Shown: positions 15,907 through 23,062 of the stretch, piece after piece | How positions within the stretch are numbered: position 1 is the stretch's first letter | Layout: each line of letters starts with the position of its first letter | Assembly: GCF_027922365.1 (NCBI RefSeq) | Contig: NZ_BSFN01000008.1 | Location: 180,424-244,423 of the forward strand | DNA: 64,000 nucleotides | Source: Pseudomonas turukhanskensis | Lineage (GTDB): Bacteria; Pseudomonadota; Gammaproteobacteria; Pseudomonadales; Pseudomonadaceae | Direction: 5' to 3' | The notes under the pieces: generated by a model | Database searches by the model: none | Told to the model about the DNA's origin: nothing | Seen by the model: only the letters and a program-made list of their open reading frames with translations | Translations under genes and position numbers: made by a program

Positions 15907-17141
15907 ATGGCCACCTCGTCATCGCTCAATTCGGCTTCTACGGACTCGTTTGCACTCGGCTCGTTTTCCCATTCGTGCCCTTTTTCATCATTCGTGCCCT
16001 CTCCCGGGAGTGGGCACGAATGGTTTTTCGAGGGCACGAATGGAGAAAAGGGCACGAATGCAGGGAGCGACCAGAACGAAACGATCTCCTTTCCGAAGCC
16101 TTCCCGGACAGTTTCCACGCCGAGTTTTTCGCGAGCTGAGCGAACCTGTTTGGCCGAAAAACCATTGTCGGTCATCACCCGCTTGGCATCCTTTCCGCTC
16201 ACTCGGCCAGCACTCAAAACTCTCCGTAGCGTTTCGGCCGGGTCGTCTTGGTCTGGTACTTCATCTGAGGTGAGCTGTTCGGCGTCTGCCAAGATTTCGC
16301 GAGCGCTGCCTTCGATGACATCGCCCCATGTCGCGACCACCGTATCGATACCGCCGTCGATAGTTACCGGGCGAATCGTGTAGGTGCATCCGCCAACGTC
16401 GGCGCTTATGTTCGACTTCGCCCGAGCCAGTACCCTGTCTTCTTCACCTTCCCTTTTGGCACTGACCAGCACCATTCGCGCAAGCGCGGTAAATGCCTGG
16501 CTGCCCAAAACACGCTCGGCTGGACTGCTGGCCTGGCTACCTTTGCTGAAGTGAGAAATTCCCACTACCGCGGAGCCGTGCTCCTCGGCTAGGTTGACCA
16601 GAGGCTGTAGCGACCGGCGAACGTCGTTAGCGCGGTGCATGTCGCCGCTCACGGCGGCCACGATGGGATCAATCATGATCAAGCCGGCGCCGCCGATGCG
16701 CTCCAATTCCCGCGCCAGCAGGTCGCAGTCGCGGGATGGGTCGAACGGCTCCAGTTCGTCCAGGTCGTTGATCCGGCCCTGCATGATGAATACTCGGTTC
16801 AGGTCAGCACCGGCAGCGATCAAGCGGGGAATGATGGTGTGCTCTGCCGAGTCCTCGCTTGAGAAAATCACAGCGTTTTGCTTTTCGTTGCAGTGAGAGC
16901 CGTCCGGCCACCGTCCTCCGCTGGTCATGGTGGAAATCAAGCCCAGGGTAAGCGTGGTTTTCCCATCGCCACCGGCGCCGGCCAGGATGGTGAGCATCCC
17001 CCGGGGTAGCCACTGGGGCCATAACCATCGGGCGGCCTTTGGAGTAATGGAGGCGGCGGATACAAGATTGGCCCGCCAAGTCGGGGGGCTGGCCGGTTTA
17101 GGCGCCTCTGCCCATTGGTCTGCAAATCGATCAGTAGTCAT
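15903..17141 (-). CDS. RepA-type AAA ATPase/helicase of the island
   Basis: A 412-residue protein of the RepA/RSF1010 hexameric helicase family (AAA_25). Walker A is GAGGDGKTT (about residue 54), Walker B is GGAGLIMIDPIVAA, and HFSKGSQASSPAERVLGSQAFTALARM carries the sensor region. After about residue 290 comes a winged-helix-like part (LRRVLSAGRVSGKDAKRVMTDNGFSAKQVRSAREKLGV), then a disordered acidic tail. Its gene overlaps the primase-domain gene by four bases, so the two probably act together to unwind and prime the island's DNA. The tail is encoded by the iteron-like repeats, suggesting that the origin is embedded in the gene. Confidence 0.85.
   Translation of the reverse strand: MTTDRFADQWAEAPKPASPPTWRANLVSAASITPKAARWLWPQWLPRGMLTILAGAGGDGKTTLTLGLISTMTSGGRWPDGSHCNEKQNAVIFSSEDSAEHTIIPRLIAAGADLNRVFIMQGRINDLDELEPFDPSRDCDLLARELERIGGAGLIMIDPIVAAVSGDMHRANDVRRSLQPLVNLAEEHGSAVVGISHFSKGSQASSPAERVLGSQAFTALARMVLVSAKREGEEDRVLARAKSNISADVGGCTYTIRPVTIDGGIDTVVATWGDVIEGSAREILADAEQLTSDEVPDQDDPAETLRRVLSAGRVSGKDAKRVMTDNGFSAKQVRSAREKLGVETVREGFGKEIVSFWSLPAFVPFSPFVPSKNHSCPLPGEGTNDEKGHEWENEPSANESVEAELSDDEVAI
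15970..16060. other. Iteron-like repeats, candidate replication origin of the island
   Basis: Five exact copies of the 11-mer GGGCACGAATG: two in the complementary orientation (15970-15980, 15989-15999) and three direct (16012-16022, 16032-16042, 16050-16060). They are spaced 18-20 bp within each group and arranged around a central palindrome CTCCCGGGAG (16001-16010). They lie inside the 3' end of the repA-like gene. Repeats of this kind near a Rep gene are how P4-like and plasmid origins look. Confidence 0.65.
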
Positions 17142-17548
17142 TTGACCCCCAGTCGTTGCTTGGCCAACTCAAACCGGGCCTGATCTTCTGCGTTAAGCAA
17201 TTGGCCTTGCTGTAGGAGCGAGCTGCCCACGGCATAGACCATGCGCTCATGGTTGACGGCCGCCTTGCTTGGGCCTCGCCGTGGCTCGCGTTTGCCTGGG
17301 AACAGATCGGCCAGCTCCAGGCCGATTGCGGCGGTGATATCCCGAGCGTTGCAACCTGCCCAGCAGTGCAGCAGTACTTTCCCGTCGGCGGCTTCGCTTA
17401 CGTTGAGGCTGGGGCTCTTGTCGTTGTGTGCCGGGCAGCAGGCAATCCACTTTCCAGCACCAGCACTTTTCACTTTGGTGAGGCGGTCCAGCACCAAATC
17501 CAGGCAAGCCGATCCCGCCGGCGCAATTGCGCCGTTTTGATTTTTCAT
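17138..17548 (-). CDS. Primase zinc-finger domain protein (CHC2/DnaG-type)
   Basis: A 136-residue protein holding a DnaG-type zinc-binding domain: CCPAHNDKSPSLNVSE, then VLLHCWAGCNARDIT, giving the expected C-C-x2-H and C-x4-C ligands (about residues 37-71). The remainder, including ADLFPGKREP, is short, and no TOPRIM catalytic core is present. It would recognise DNA for priming and need a polymerase or the adjacent ATPase as partner. Family relatives in P4-like islands are one long protein; here the functions are split over two overlapping genes. Confidence 0.82.
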   Translation of the reverse strand: MKNQNGAIAPAGSACLDLVLDRLTKVKSAGAGKWIACCPAHNDKSPSLNVSEAADGKVLLHCWAGCNARDITAAIGLELADLFPGKREPRRGPSKAAVNHERMVYAVGSSLLQQGQLLNAEDQARFELAKQRLGVK

Positions 17549-17550
17549 GG

Positions 17551-17805
17551 TTAAGCCCTCAGGTCGTGCTGGAGCAGGCCGGCTTCAAAGTCGCGTGCCT
17601 GGGAATCGAGGACGTTGGAGTGATCGTCCGCCAGATACTGAACCAGGCTCGCCAAGTCTTTGGCTATGAATCCCTGCCCTGCGGTCAGGTCGGTGTGTAT
17701 TGCCTTGCCCAGGGCGGACAGCCAGCGTGTGTGTTCACGACTGACCTGCAGGGCATCAACGGCTTCGTTGGCGATAAGGGCAACTCGCTCGTGGTTCGTG
17801 CTCAT
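17551..17805 (-). CDS. Small island protein, unknown
   Basis: An 84-residue protein starting MSTNHERVALIANEAVDALQ. The start at 17805 overlaps the upstream stop by four bases (ATGA). It appears mostly helical, with no known motif, and lies directly before the primase-domain gene (two bases between). It is probably expressed with the replication genes. A longer start ten codons upstream would disregard the overlap pattern of this cluster. Confidence 0.6.
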   Translation of the reverse strand: MSTNHERVALIANEAVDALQVSREHTRWLSALGKAIHTDLTAGQGFIAKDLASLVQYLADDHSNVLDSQARDFEAGLLQHDLRA

Positions 17806-18026
17806 TGCGCCGCTCCTTTCTCTGCGATATCGCAAAGGGCGGCGCCTTGGTCACGTACCGATGTGCCAATGGCGTAAACCGCGCAGGCCAGGCCGTACAC
17901 CTGAGCCCCGGAGAGGTGATGTTCGCTGCCGTCGTGCCCAAGCAGATCGGCGAGGGCTTCGAGTGCCAGGCCCGATATGGCCAGGCGGTTGCCGTGATCG
18001 GCAGCTTCGTTGGAGTGAAGGCTCAT
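17802..18026 (-). CDS. Small island protein, unknown
   Basis: A 74-residue protein beginning MSLHSNEAADHGNRLAISGL, followed by ALEALADLLGHDG, and containing QVYGLACAVYAIGTSVRDQG. The helical pattern and two-part structure resemble small proteins common in Pseudomonas islands upstream of primase genes, for which I know no function. The ATG at 18026 and stop at 17802 both lie in four-base overlaps, so it is translated as part of a coupled series. Confidence 0.6.
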   Translation of the reverse strand: MSLHSNEAADHGNRLAISGLALEALADLLGHDGSEHHLSGAQVYGLACAVYAIGTSVRDQGAALCDIAEKGAAQ

Positions 18027-18550
18027 TGCGCCACCGCCTTAGCTTTTTGGGCAGCGGCGATTTCTTCACAGGCATCGGCCCATGCGTCACCGTCCAGAGA
18101 CTCCAGCCAGTCGCAAGCGTCGGCCTGGGCTTCGAGAGCGCGCTGGATAGCACGGTGGTGGTTGTAGCGATTGAGGCGAACAGAGAGGGAGGAGTTACTG
18201 CGGAGTGCGGCGAGAGCCATAGCCCGGTGGGCAGCGGCGCGGATCTTGGACGGAGTGAGGGTGGTCATAGGTGTAGCTCCTTCTGCTTTCGAGGAGCTGC
18301 CACTGTCCTTTCCACGGGATTGGGTGGCAGCTATGCGTGGGGTGGAAATACCGGGGCAAAAGGTACCCGGCCAGACCGAAGTCTGCCCACGCACAGCCGC
18401 CATAAAGCGGAATCTCAGGCATAAAAAAACGCCGGAGATTGAATCTTGGGCGCTGTGCGCCTTTTGCTTAAACGGGTTTCCACGCCCGGTCGCTGAATTT
18501 GCAGCGACGGCCGAAAGATAGCGCGGAGACGGCAGGGGAGCAAGCATCAT
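18023..18550 (-). CDS. Island protein with Ash-like N-terminal part and a strong internal start
   Basis: From the coupled start at 18550 (ATGA overlap with the upstream gene) the frame runs 175 codons. Residues 34-85 (VFLCLRFRFMAAVRGQTSVW then PGTFCPGISTPRIAATQ) recall the Ash family found in P4-like prophages. A second ATG at 18268 (MTTLTPSKIRAAAHRAMALA) has a strong ribosome site AAGGAG seven bases upstream and would give an 81-residue helical protein alone. Both products may be made from one frame, or two adjacent genes may happen to lack an intervening stop. Function is unknown; similarity to Ash rests on the short W-P-x-x-F-x-x-G-I-x-x-P pattern only. Confidence 0.5.
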   Translation of the reverse strand: MMLAPLPSPRYLSAVAANSATGRGNPFKQKAHSAQDSISGVFLCLRFRFMAAVRGQTSVWPGTFCPGISTPRIAATQSRGKDSGSSSKAEGATPMTTLTPSKIRAAAHRAMALAALRSNSSLSVRLNRYNHHRAIQRALEAQADACDWLESLDGDAWADACEEIAAAQKAKAVAQ

Positions 18551-18786
18551 TGCACTACCTCCGGAGCCAAGTGCGTAGGCACGCGCGCCGCATCCATGGC
18601 CGCGATGATGGTTGCGCGGGGCACTCCTTTGCTATGAAGGATCGTCGCCAAGCTGAGGAATGAGGCGAATGCGACTACCTCGGAGGGCGTACCACTGTCG
18701 CGGGCATAGCCGACGATGCTGGGCAGCAACTGGTTGAAAATGAAGTCCTGGTGGTCTTCTACGCGGTGACCCTGATAGGTGCTCAT
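18547..18786 (-). CDS. Small island protein, unknown
   Basis: A 79-residue protein beginning MSTYQGHRVEDHQDFIFNQL, with ASFLSLATILHSKGVPRATIIAAMDAA towards the end. It seems helical, with no known motif. It overlaps alpA by four bases upstream and the next gene by four bases downstream, so it is the second gene of the coupled early cluster. Confidence 0.6.
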   Translation of the reverse strand: MSTYQGHRVEDHQDFIFNQLLPSIVGYARDSGTPSEVVAFASFLSLATILHSKGVPRATIIAAMDAARVPTHLAPEVVQ

Positions 18787-19016
18787 GCTGCCACCCCAGC
18801 GCGGCTTTCAGCGATGCGGGCGTCACACCAGGCCAAAACCTCGGACTCAATCCAAACTACGGATTTAGGGCCCAAGGGAACTTGGCGCGGGAAAGCACCG
18901 TCAGCGATGCGGCGATACAGTTCGGAAGTGGAGAGGGTGGTAAGCGTTTTGACTTCGCGGAGTTTGATGAAACGGCGGGGCTGTTCGAGCGGTACGGCTT
19001 GGGCTTGTGCGGCCAT
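18783..19016 (-). CDS. alpA: AlpA-family transcriptional regulator
   Basis: A 77-residue DNA-binding protein. FIKLREVKTLTTLSTSELYRRIADGAFPR and WIESEVLAWCDARI are the standard AlpA winged-helix motifs (MerR-like superfamily). AAGGAGG lies eight bases before the ATG. In P4-like islands and satellites AlpA activates integrase or excision genes and early transcription. It heads the overlapping cluster that runs to the capsid genes, and a pair of palindromes stands 67 bp upstream. Confidence 0.88.
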   Translation of the reverse strand: MAAQAQAVPLEQPRRFIKLREVKTLTTLSTSELYRRIADGAFPRQVPLGPKSVVWIESEVLAWCDARIAESRAGVAA

Positions 19017-19082
19017 GTTGTCGCCTCCTTGGGTGGCGTTGGGAACATGGCTCCATGCTGGGACGGATTACGGTAGGTGTAA

Positions 19083-19115
19083 CCGCAATTGCGATTTTTC
19101 GTTCCGCAATTGCGG
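19083..19115. promoter_or_regulatory. Two operator-like palindromes upstream of alpA
   Basis: CCGCAATTGCGA (19083-19094) and the perfect palindrome CCGCAATTGCGG (19104-19115) lie 21 bp apart, on the same helix face. They lie between the 305-residue gene and alpA, so they may control the early cluster. TACAAT on the minus strand just before them could be a -10 box. AlpA, the 305-residue protein, or a helper-phage protein are possible binders. Confidence 0.55.
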
Positions 19116-19140
19116 TAATTGTATAACTCGCTGCGCGAGG

Positions 19141-20058
19141 TTATTCCTCTTCTGCTATAGCCTTGTTTGCGGCAGAAAATATTTCGTCAAGATTGCGCTC
19201 CTTCAAGCCACGAAAAGAAAAGCGCTCCAAAATAGCTGACTTGATGGCGGACTGTTTCATTCCTTGAGGTCTTGGGCGATCAATTGGCGACTCTATTAGT
19301 TTTATCAGTGCAGCAGTGGCCAGCAAATGTGACCTTTTGGATGTGTTGTGTGCTGTTTCTTGTCGAGCTAACTCAGCTTTAGCCAATCTTTCTCGTAAGT
19401 GCTGATTTTCTAAAAGAGCTGACTTTAGTTGGCTAGTTAACACCTCGACGCCTGCTTCGTTGTCAATCACCTGAATGCTCGAGTAGCCAATCGTTACAGG
19501 CATTGCTTTTAGTTCATCCCTAGCGGCCCTTCGCAGCCAGATTACCTCTTCGACCAGTCTGTCCGAGATATTAATAGCCCGGTCATACCATTCCTCAAAC
19601 GCCTCCCCAGGGGTATATCCTCTTCCAGTCAGCCACTCACATAACGCGCTGTAATCAACGAATGTCAAATCCGGAACAATGAGCTCATCAAAATCTCGCA
19701 GGGTTCTCGCGGCTTTAAGGCGACCTATTTCTACGGCATTAATCAGTTTTGGTAGGAATATCTCCGTGATATTAACAAGCTCGGAGATTGTCTCGTATGA
19801 CAGTAGGTGGCCACTATATTCATCAAGTGCTGGGATGTTTACATTCCCGGCAGCCCATTGATCGCAGGCGATTAGCTCAGCGGCTTCTTGAAGTGTCATC
19901 ATCCAGACGCCGAAGTTTTCCAACTCAACCAGGCTTTCACCAAGGGTGTTATGTTGATGAATTACGTCAGTGATGTGCTTTTCTACTAATTCATCTTGCG
20001 TGCTGCGATGCCCCAATAATTGCGTTTTGTCTATGCCATCTATTATCCCGCCATTCAT
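19141..20058 (-). CDS. Island protein of unknown function, 305 residues
   Basis: Lies between alpA and the integrase. Codon use is clearly more A/T-rich than the neighbours, a sign of separate origin. The protein is soluble and mainly helical. Residues 205-240 (VLTSQLKSALLENQHLRERL, then AKAELARQE) look like a coiled coil, and the end (MKQSAIKSAILERFSFRGLK, then ERNLDEIFSAANKAIAEEE) is a motif I have seen at the C-terminus of several proteins of integrated elements, possibly a small DNA-binding or oligomerisation domain. No catalytic signature is visible. It could be the cargo (for example an anti-phage function) or a regulator; nothing in the sequence decides. Confidence 0.6.
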   Translation of the reverse strand: MNGGIIDGIDKTQLLGHRSTQDELVEKHITDVIHQHNTLGESLVELENFGVWMMTLQEAAELIACDQWAAGNVNIPALDEYSGHLLSYETISELVNITEIFLPKLINAVEIGRLKAARTLRDFDELIVPDLTFVDYSALCEWLTGRGYTPGEAFEEWYDRAINISDRLVEEVIWLRRAARDELKAMPVTIGYSSIQVIDNEAGVEVLTSQLKSALLENQHLRERLAKAELARQETAHNTSKRSHLLATAALIKLIESPIDRPRPQGMKQSAIKSAILERFSFRGLKERNLDEIFSAANKAIAEEE

Positions 20059-20159
20059 AACGTCACCCTCCCAAATGCTCCCGCTACTGAATAGGTCTGC
20101 AAGTCAGGCGGGTGGGAAGTCCGCTTTTCGCTCCGTCGAGCTAGGCCAGCCAAAATTCT

Positions 20160-21383
20160 CTATGCCTTTCGTTTGATGCTCACCACGGTAGCCCCAGCGC
20201 ACAGGGCGTCGATTGAATCTGCCCAGGCCTGCATCATTTCCCGGCGCTGCTCCAGGTAGTTCGCGTGGTTGTAGGTGTCTCGGATTTCGTCGGAGTCACC
20301 ATGGGCAAGCTGGCGCTCGATCCAGTCCCGGTTGTATCCGCGGCCATTTAGCTCGGTGCTCAACAGGTGGCGGAAGCCATGGCCAGTCTGTCGCCCTTCG
20401 TACCCGATCAGGCGCAGCGCCTTGTTGATGGTGTTCTCGCTCATAGGGCGTTCGCTGCTCTGTTGCCCAGGGAACAACAGCGGATAGCTACCGGTGATTT
20501 CGCGGAGTTTCTGCAGGATATCCACCGCCTGGCGGGGTAGGGGCACCACATGCGGCCGCCGGGCCTTCATTCGCTCTTTGGGTATCGTCCAGGTGGCCTT
20601 GTCCAGGTCGAACTCGGACCAGGGGGCAGCGCGCAGCTCGCCCGGGCGAACGGCCGTGAATATCAGCAGGCGGATAGCCCAGCGGGTCAGGTTGCTTATC
20701 CGGCCGGCCTCGAGCTTTTCCAACAGCTCCGGCAACTCCGCAAGGGGAACGTGTGGGTGGTGGCGAGCGGCTTTCGCTGGGGCCGCCACCACGTCCAGAT
20801 CAGTGGCCGGGTTGTTTTCCACCACACCCTTGGCCAGCCCGTAGCGGAATATCTGGTGCAACCACTGCCGTATTTTCCCGGCGGCGTTAAGGGTGCCTCG
20901 AGCTTCGACCTTGCGCACCAGGTCGACCAGATCCGGTCGGGTGATGCTGGCGACCGGCCGAGAGCCAATGCCGGGCACCAGGTCGTTTTCCAAATAGAGC
21001 TTGGCTTTGTACGCGGTGCTCTCCGCCCAGCGTGGAGAGTTGTAGGCGTACCACTCGCGGGCCAGTGTTTCAAATGTGAGCTGCTCGGCCTTCATCGCCT
21101 GTTTGACGACTTTCTTCTGCTCGCCTGGGTCCAGACCATCCGACAGTTTCTGCCGGGCCTCATCGCGTCGCTGGCGAGCCTTAAGCAGGGGGACGGTCGG
21201 GTATGCGCCAAAGGAAAGCCGCTTCTCCTTTCCCGAGTGCCGGTACTTGAGTCGCCAGAGTTTCGAACCGTTGGGCATCACCTCAAGATAAAGCCCTTGG
21301 CCGTCAGCGAGCTTGTAGGGCTTTTCCTTGGGCTTTGCCGCCTTTAGGGCGGAGTCGGTAAGGGGCGAGACTTTGAGGGCCAT
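20160..21383 (-). CDS. Tyrosine-type integrase of the P4 family
   Basis: A 407-residue recombinase. The N-terminal arm-binding DUF4102 domain (LKAAKPKEKPYKLADGQGLYLEVMP, SFGAYPTVPLLKARQRRDEARQ) is followed by the SAM-like core-binding domain and the catalytic domain. Active-site residues are R246 (FTAVRPGELR), H335 and R338 (GHGFRH), H361 (LAHGD) and Y371 (DTYNHANYLEQRREMMQAWAD). I start at ATG 21383; the in-frame extension upstream would read through arm sites. It lies beside tRNA-Phe at the right end and would integrate and excise the island there. Arm-type repeats overlap its promoter region, so integrase may control its own expression. Confidence 0.93.
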   Translation of the reverse strand: MALKVSPLTDSALKAAKPKEKPYKLADGQGLYLEVMPNGSKLWRLKYRHSGKEKRLSFGAYPTVPLLKARQRRDEARQKLSDGLDPGEQKKVVKQAMKAEQLTFETLAREWYAYNSPRWAESTAYKAKLYLENDLVPGIGSRPVASITRPDLVDLVRKVEARGTLNAAGKIRQWLHQIFRYGLAKGVVENNPATDLDVVAAPAKAARHHPHVPLAELPELLEKLEAGRISNLTRWAIRLLIFTAVRPGELRAAPWSEFDLDKATWTIPKERMKARRPHVVPLPRQAVDILQKLREITGSYPLLFPGQQSSERPMSENTINKALRLIGYEGRQTGHGFRHLLSTELNGRGYNRDWIERQLAHGDSDEIRDTYNHANYLEQRREMMQAWADSIDALCAGATVVSIKRKA

Positions 21384-21393
21384 GTAGCACCGT

Positions 21394-21447
21394 TTTGGGG
21401 GCATGGAAGGTGACCGAACCGGCCATGCCCCCAAAGATGCCCCCAAA
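21394..21447. promoter_or_regulatory. Right arm-type sites, three copies of ATGCCCCCAAA
   Basis: Copies at 21425-21435 and 21437-21447 (direct, 12 bp apart) and one inverted copy at 21394-21404, just upstream of the integrase start. Together with the left pair at 12366-12388 this makes five copies confined to the two ends of the island. Confidence 0.6.
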
Positions 21448-21488
21448 GCTTCGGGCTTACAAGGGAAGGGTAGGGAATCGTAGGCAAT

Positions 21489-21515
21489 AAAAAACCCGCA
21501 CTAGGCGGGTTTCTT
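21489..21515. terminator. Intrinsic terminator behind tRNA-Phe, island copy
   Basis: AAAAAACCCGC, loop ACTAG, GCGGGTTTCTT. It is almost the same as the one at 12222-12248; the shared exact block is 28 bp. It lies between the attachment core and the integrase, so it is carried by the island and gives tRNA-Phe a replacement terminator after integration. Confidence 0.85.
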
Positions 21516-21557
21516 AGGGGCTTTCGGGTGGTTTTGGCACTACCTGAAAACGAATAA

Positions 21558-21633
21558 TGGTGCCCAGGGACGGAATCGAACCGCCGACACGGGGATTTTC
21601 AATCCCCTGCTCTACCGACTGAGCTACCTGGGC
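21558..21633 (-). tRNA. tRNA-Phe (GAA)
   Basis: The acceptor stem GCCCAGG/CCTGGGC, D-arm TAGCTCAGTCGGTAGAGCA, anticodon stem-loop GGGGATTGAAAATCCCC with anticodon GAA, T-arm GGTTCGATTCC and encoded CCA make a complete 76-nt tRNA. Its 3' 17 bp is the crossover core of the island, which restores the gene on integration. Confidence 0.97.
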
Positions 21634-21710
21634 CAACGGGGCGCTATTAGACGGATTTGAAGCACCTCTGTCAACACGCTTTTTAAAAAATATTTAATTA
21701 ATCCGGGCGC

Positions 21711-21998
21711 TTACGATTTTTTCTCGGAATCACTAGGCGCTACGTAGCCTTCGGCCTGGGCGTATTCCTCGCCGGAGAGGAATTTGTCCATCTCGGCCTG
21801 GAGGAATTTGCGGTCTTCGGCATTCATCATGTTCAGGCGCCGCTCGTTGATGAGCAGGGTCTGGTGTTTTTGCCATTCGTCCCAGGCTTGCTGGGAGACG
21901 TTGTTGTAGATGTCTTCGCCTTTGGCGCCTGGGTAGGGCGGGCGCAGCAGACCCGGCAGGTCTTGTTTGTGTTTGCGGCAGTGTACGGTGCGGGTCAT
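21711..21998 (-). CDS. yggX: Fe(II)-trafficking protein YggX
   Basis: A 95-residue protein, full length for the family. [41 protein letters not shown] and [22 protein letters not shown] are all diagnostic, with the single conserved Cys in VHCRK. YggX is linked to protection of Fe-S clusters from oxidative damage. It overlaps mutY, itself an Fe-S enzyme, by four bases; this pairing is conserved in gamma-proteobacteria. Confidence 0.97.
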   Translation of the reverse strand: MTRTVHCRKHKQDLPGLLRPPYPGAKGEDIYNNVSQQAWDEWQKHQTLLINERRLNMMNAEDRKFLQAEMDKFLSGEEYAQAEGYVAPSDSEKKS

Positions 21999-23062
21999 GT
22001 CGGTTCTCCAGCTTTCAATTCGTCGGCGGCGCGTTTCAGTAGCTTTTTCACGGGTGCCGCCAGCCCCAGGCGGGGCGGGGTGGCGAGGTTATACCAGAGC
22101 CAGTCGGCCTCGGCCACGCCGTGGGTGTTGCCCTCGACCTGGATCAGCCAGGGTTCGATGGCCAGTTGGAAGTGGCTGAAGGTGTGGGTGATGCCGGCCA
22201 GTTCGCGGCGGCTGCCAAGCGTTAAGCCGCGTTGGGCGGCGAAGGTGTCCAGCGCTGCGCTCTCGCTGAGTTCGGGCAGGCTCCAGAGGCCGCCCCACAA
22301 TCCGGTGGACGGGCGGCGGTAGAGCAGGATGTCGCCGTCGCGGTTGGCGAGAATGGGCATCAGGGTGTGTTTTTGCGGCAGGGCTTTGCGCGGCTTGGCG
22401 ATGGGGTAGCGGATTTCCAGACCGAGCATATGGGCCTGGCAGCCGCTTTGCAGCGGGCAGAGCAGGCAACTGGGTTTGCTGCGGGTGCACAGGGTGGCGC
22501 CCAGGTCCATCATCGCTTGGGTGTAGTTGTTTACGCGCTGGTGCGGGGTAAAGCGTTCGGCGACGTCCCAGAGCTGTTTGGCAACCTTCGGCTCGCCGGG
22601 GTAGCCCTCCTGGGCGACGTAACGGGCAAGCACGCGTTTGACGTTGCCGTCGAGGATCGGCGCGCGCACGCCCATGGACAAGCTCGCGATGGCGCCGGCG
22701 GTGGAGCGGCCAATGCCGGGCAGTGCTGTGAGTTGCTCAACGTCGCGGGGGAATTCGCCGCCGTGCTGCGCCATTACGATCTGTGCGGTTTTCTGCAGGT
22801 TGCGGGCGCGGGTGTAGTAGCCCAGGCCCGTCCACAGGTGCAGCACTTCGTCTTCCGGTGCTTCGGCCAGGGCTTTTATGGTCGGCAGCGCGGTCATAAA
22901 GCGGTCGAAGTAGCCCAGCACAGTACTGACCTGGGTCTGCTGCAGCATGATTTCCGACACCCATACGCGGTACGGGCTGATGTTGTGCTGCCAAGGCAGG
23001 TCTTTACGGCCGTGGCGGTCGTACCAGTCGAGTACCGCGCTGGAAAATTGCTCGGGGTTCAT
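21995..23062 (-). CDS. mutY: A/G-specific adenine glycosylase MutY
   Basis: A 355-residue DNA repair enzyme that removes adenine paired with 8-oxoguanine. Catalytic parts are [19 protein letters not shown] with the catalytic Glu, the helix-hairpin-helix [17 protein letters not shown], and [12 protein letters not shown] with the Asp. The Fe-S cluster loop has C-x6-C-x2-C-x5-C ([18 protein letters not shown]). The C-terminal Nudix-like 8-oxoG recognition domain begins near residue 230. The start overlaps the upstream asmA-like stop by four bases and the stop overlaps yggX, so the three genes form one operon. Confidence 0.97.
   Translation of the reverse strand: MNPEQFSSAVLDWYDRHGRKDLPWQHNISPYRVWVSEIMLQQTQVSTVLGYFDRFMTALPTIKALAEAPEDEVLHLWTGLGYYTRARNLQKTAQIVMAQHGGEFPRDVEQLTALPGIGRSTAGAIASLSMGVRAPILDGNVKRVLARYVAQEGYPGEPKVAKQLWDVAERFTPHQRVNNYTQAMMDLGATLCTRSKPSCLLCPLQSGCQAHMLGLEIRYPIAKPRKALPQKHTLMPILANRDGDILLYRRPSTGLWGGLWSLPELSESAALDTFAAQRGLTLGSRRELAGITHTFSHFQLAIEPWLIQVEGNTHGVAEADWLWYNLATPPRLGLAAPVKKLLKRAADELKAGEPT

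Larger units (their letters stand above)
12298..21582. mobile_element. Integrative island in tRNA-Phe, resembling a reduced capsid-forming phage satellite
   Basis: A 17-bp core AGGGACGGAATCGAACC, part of the tRNA-Phe 3' end, is present at 12298-12314 and 21566-21582. Between them lie, from right to left on the minus strand, a P4-type tyrosine integrase, a 305-residue unknown, AlpA, a run of small overlapping genes, a primase zinc domain, a RepA-type ATPase with repeats, a prohead protease, and an HK97-type major capsid protein; then 1 kb without genes and one small gene. There are no portal, terminase, tail or lysis genes. This set matches phage-inducible islands that make their own capsids, but it is incomplete. 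Shared short arm sites occur at both ends. Confidence 0.85.

Noticed and set aside
15613..19016. A toxin-antitoxin pair among the small overlapping island genes
   Set aside because: The overlaps are typical, but none of the proteins shows a toxin or antitoxin motif.
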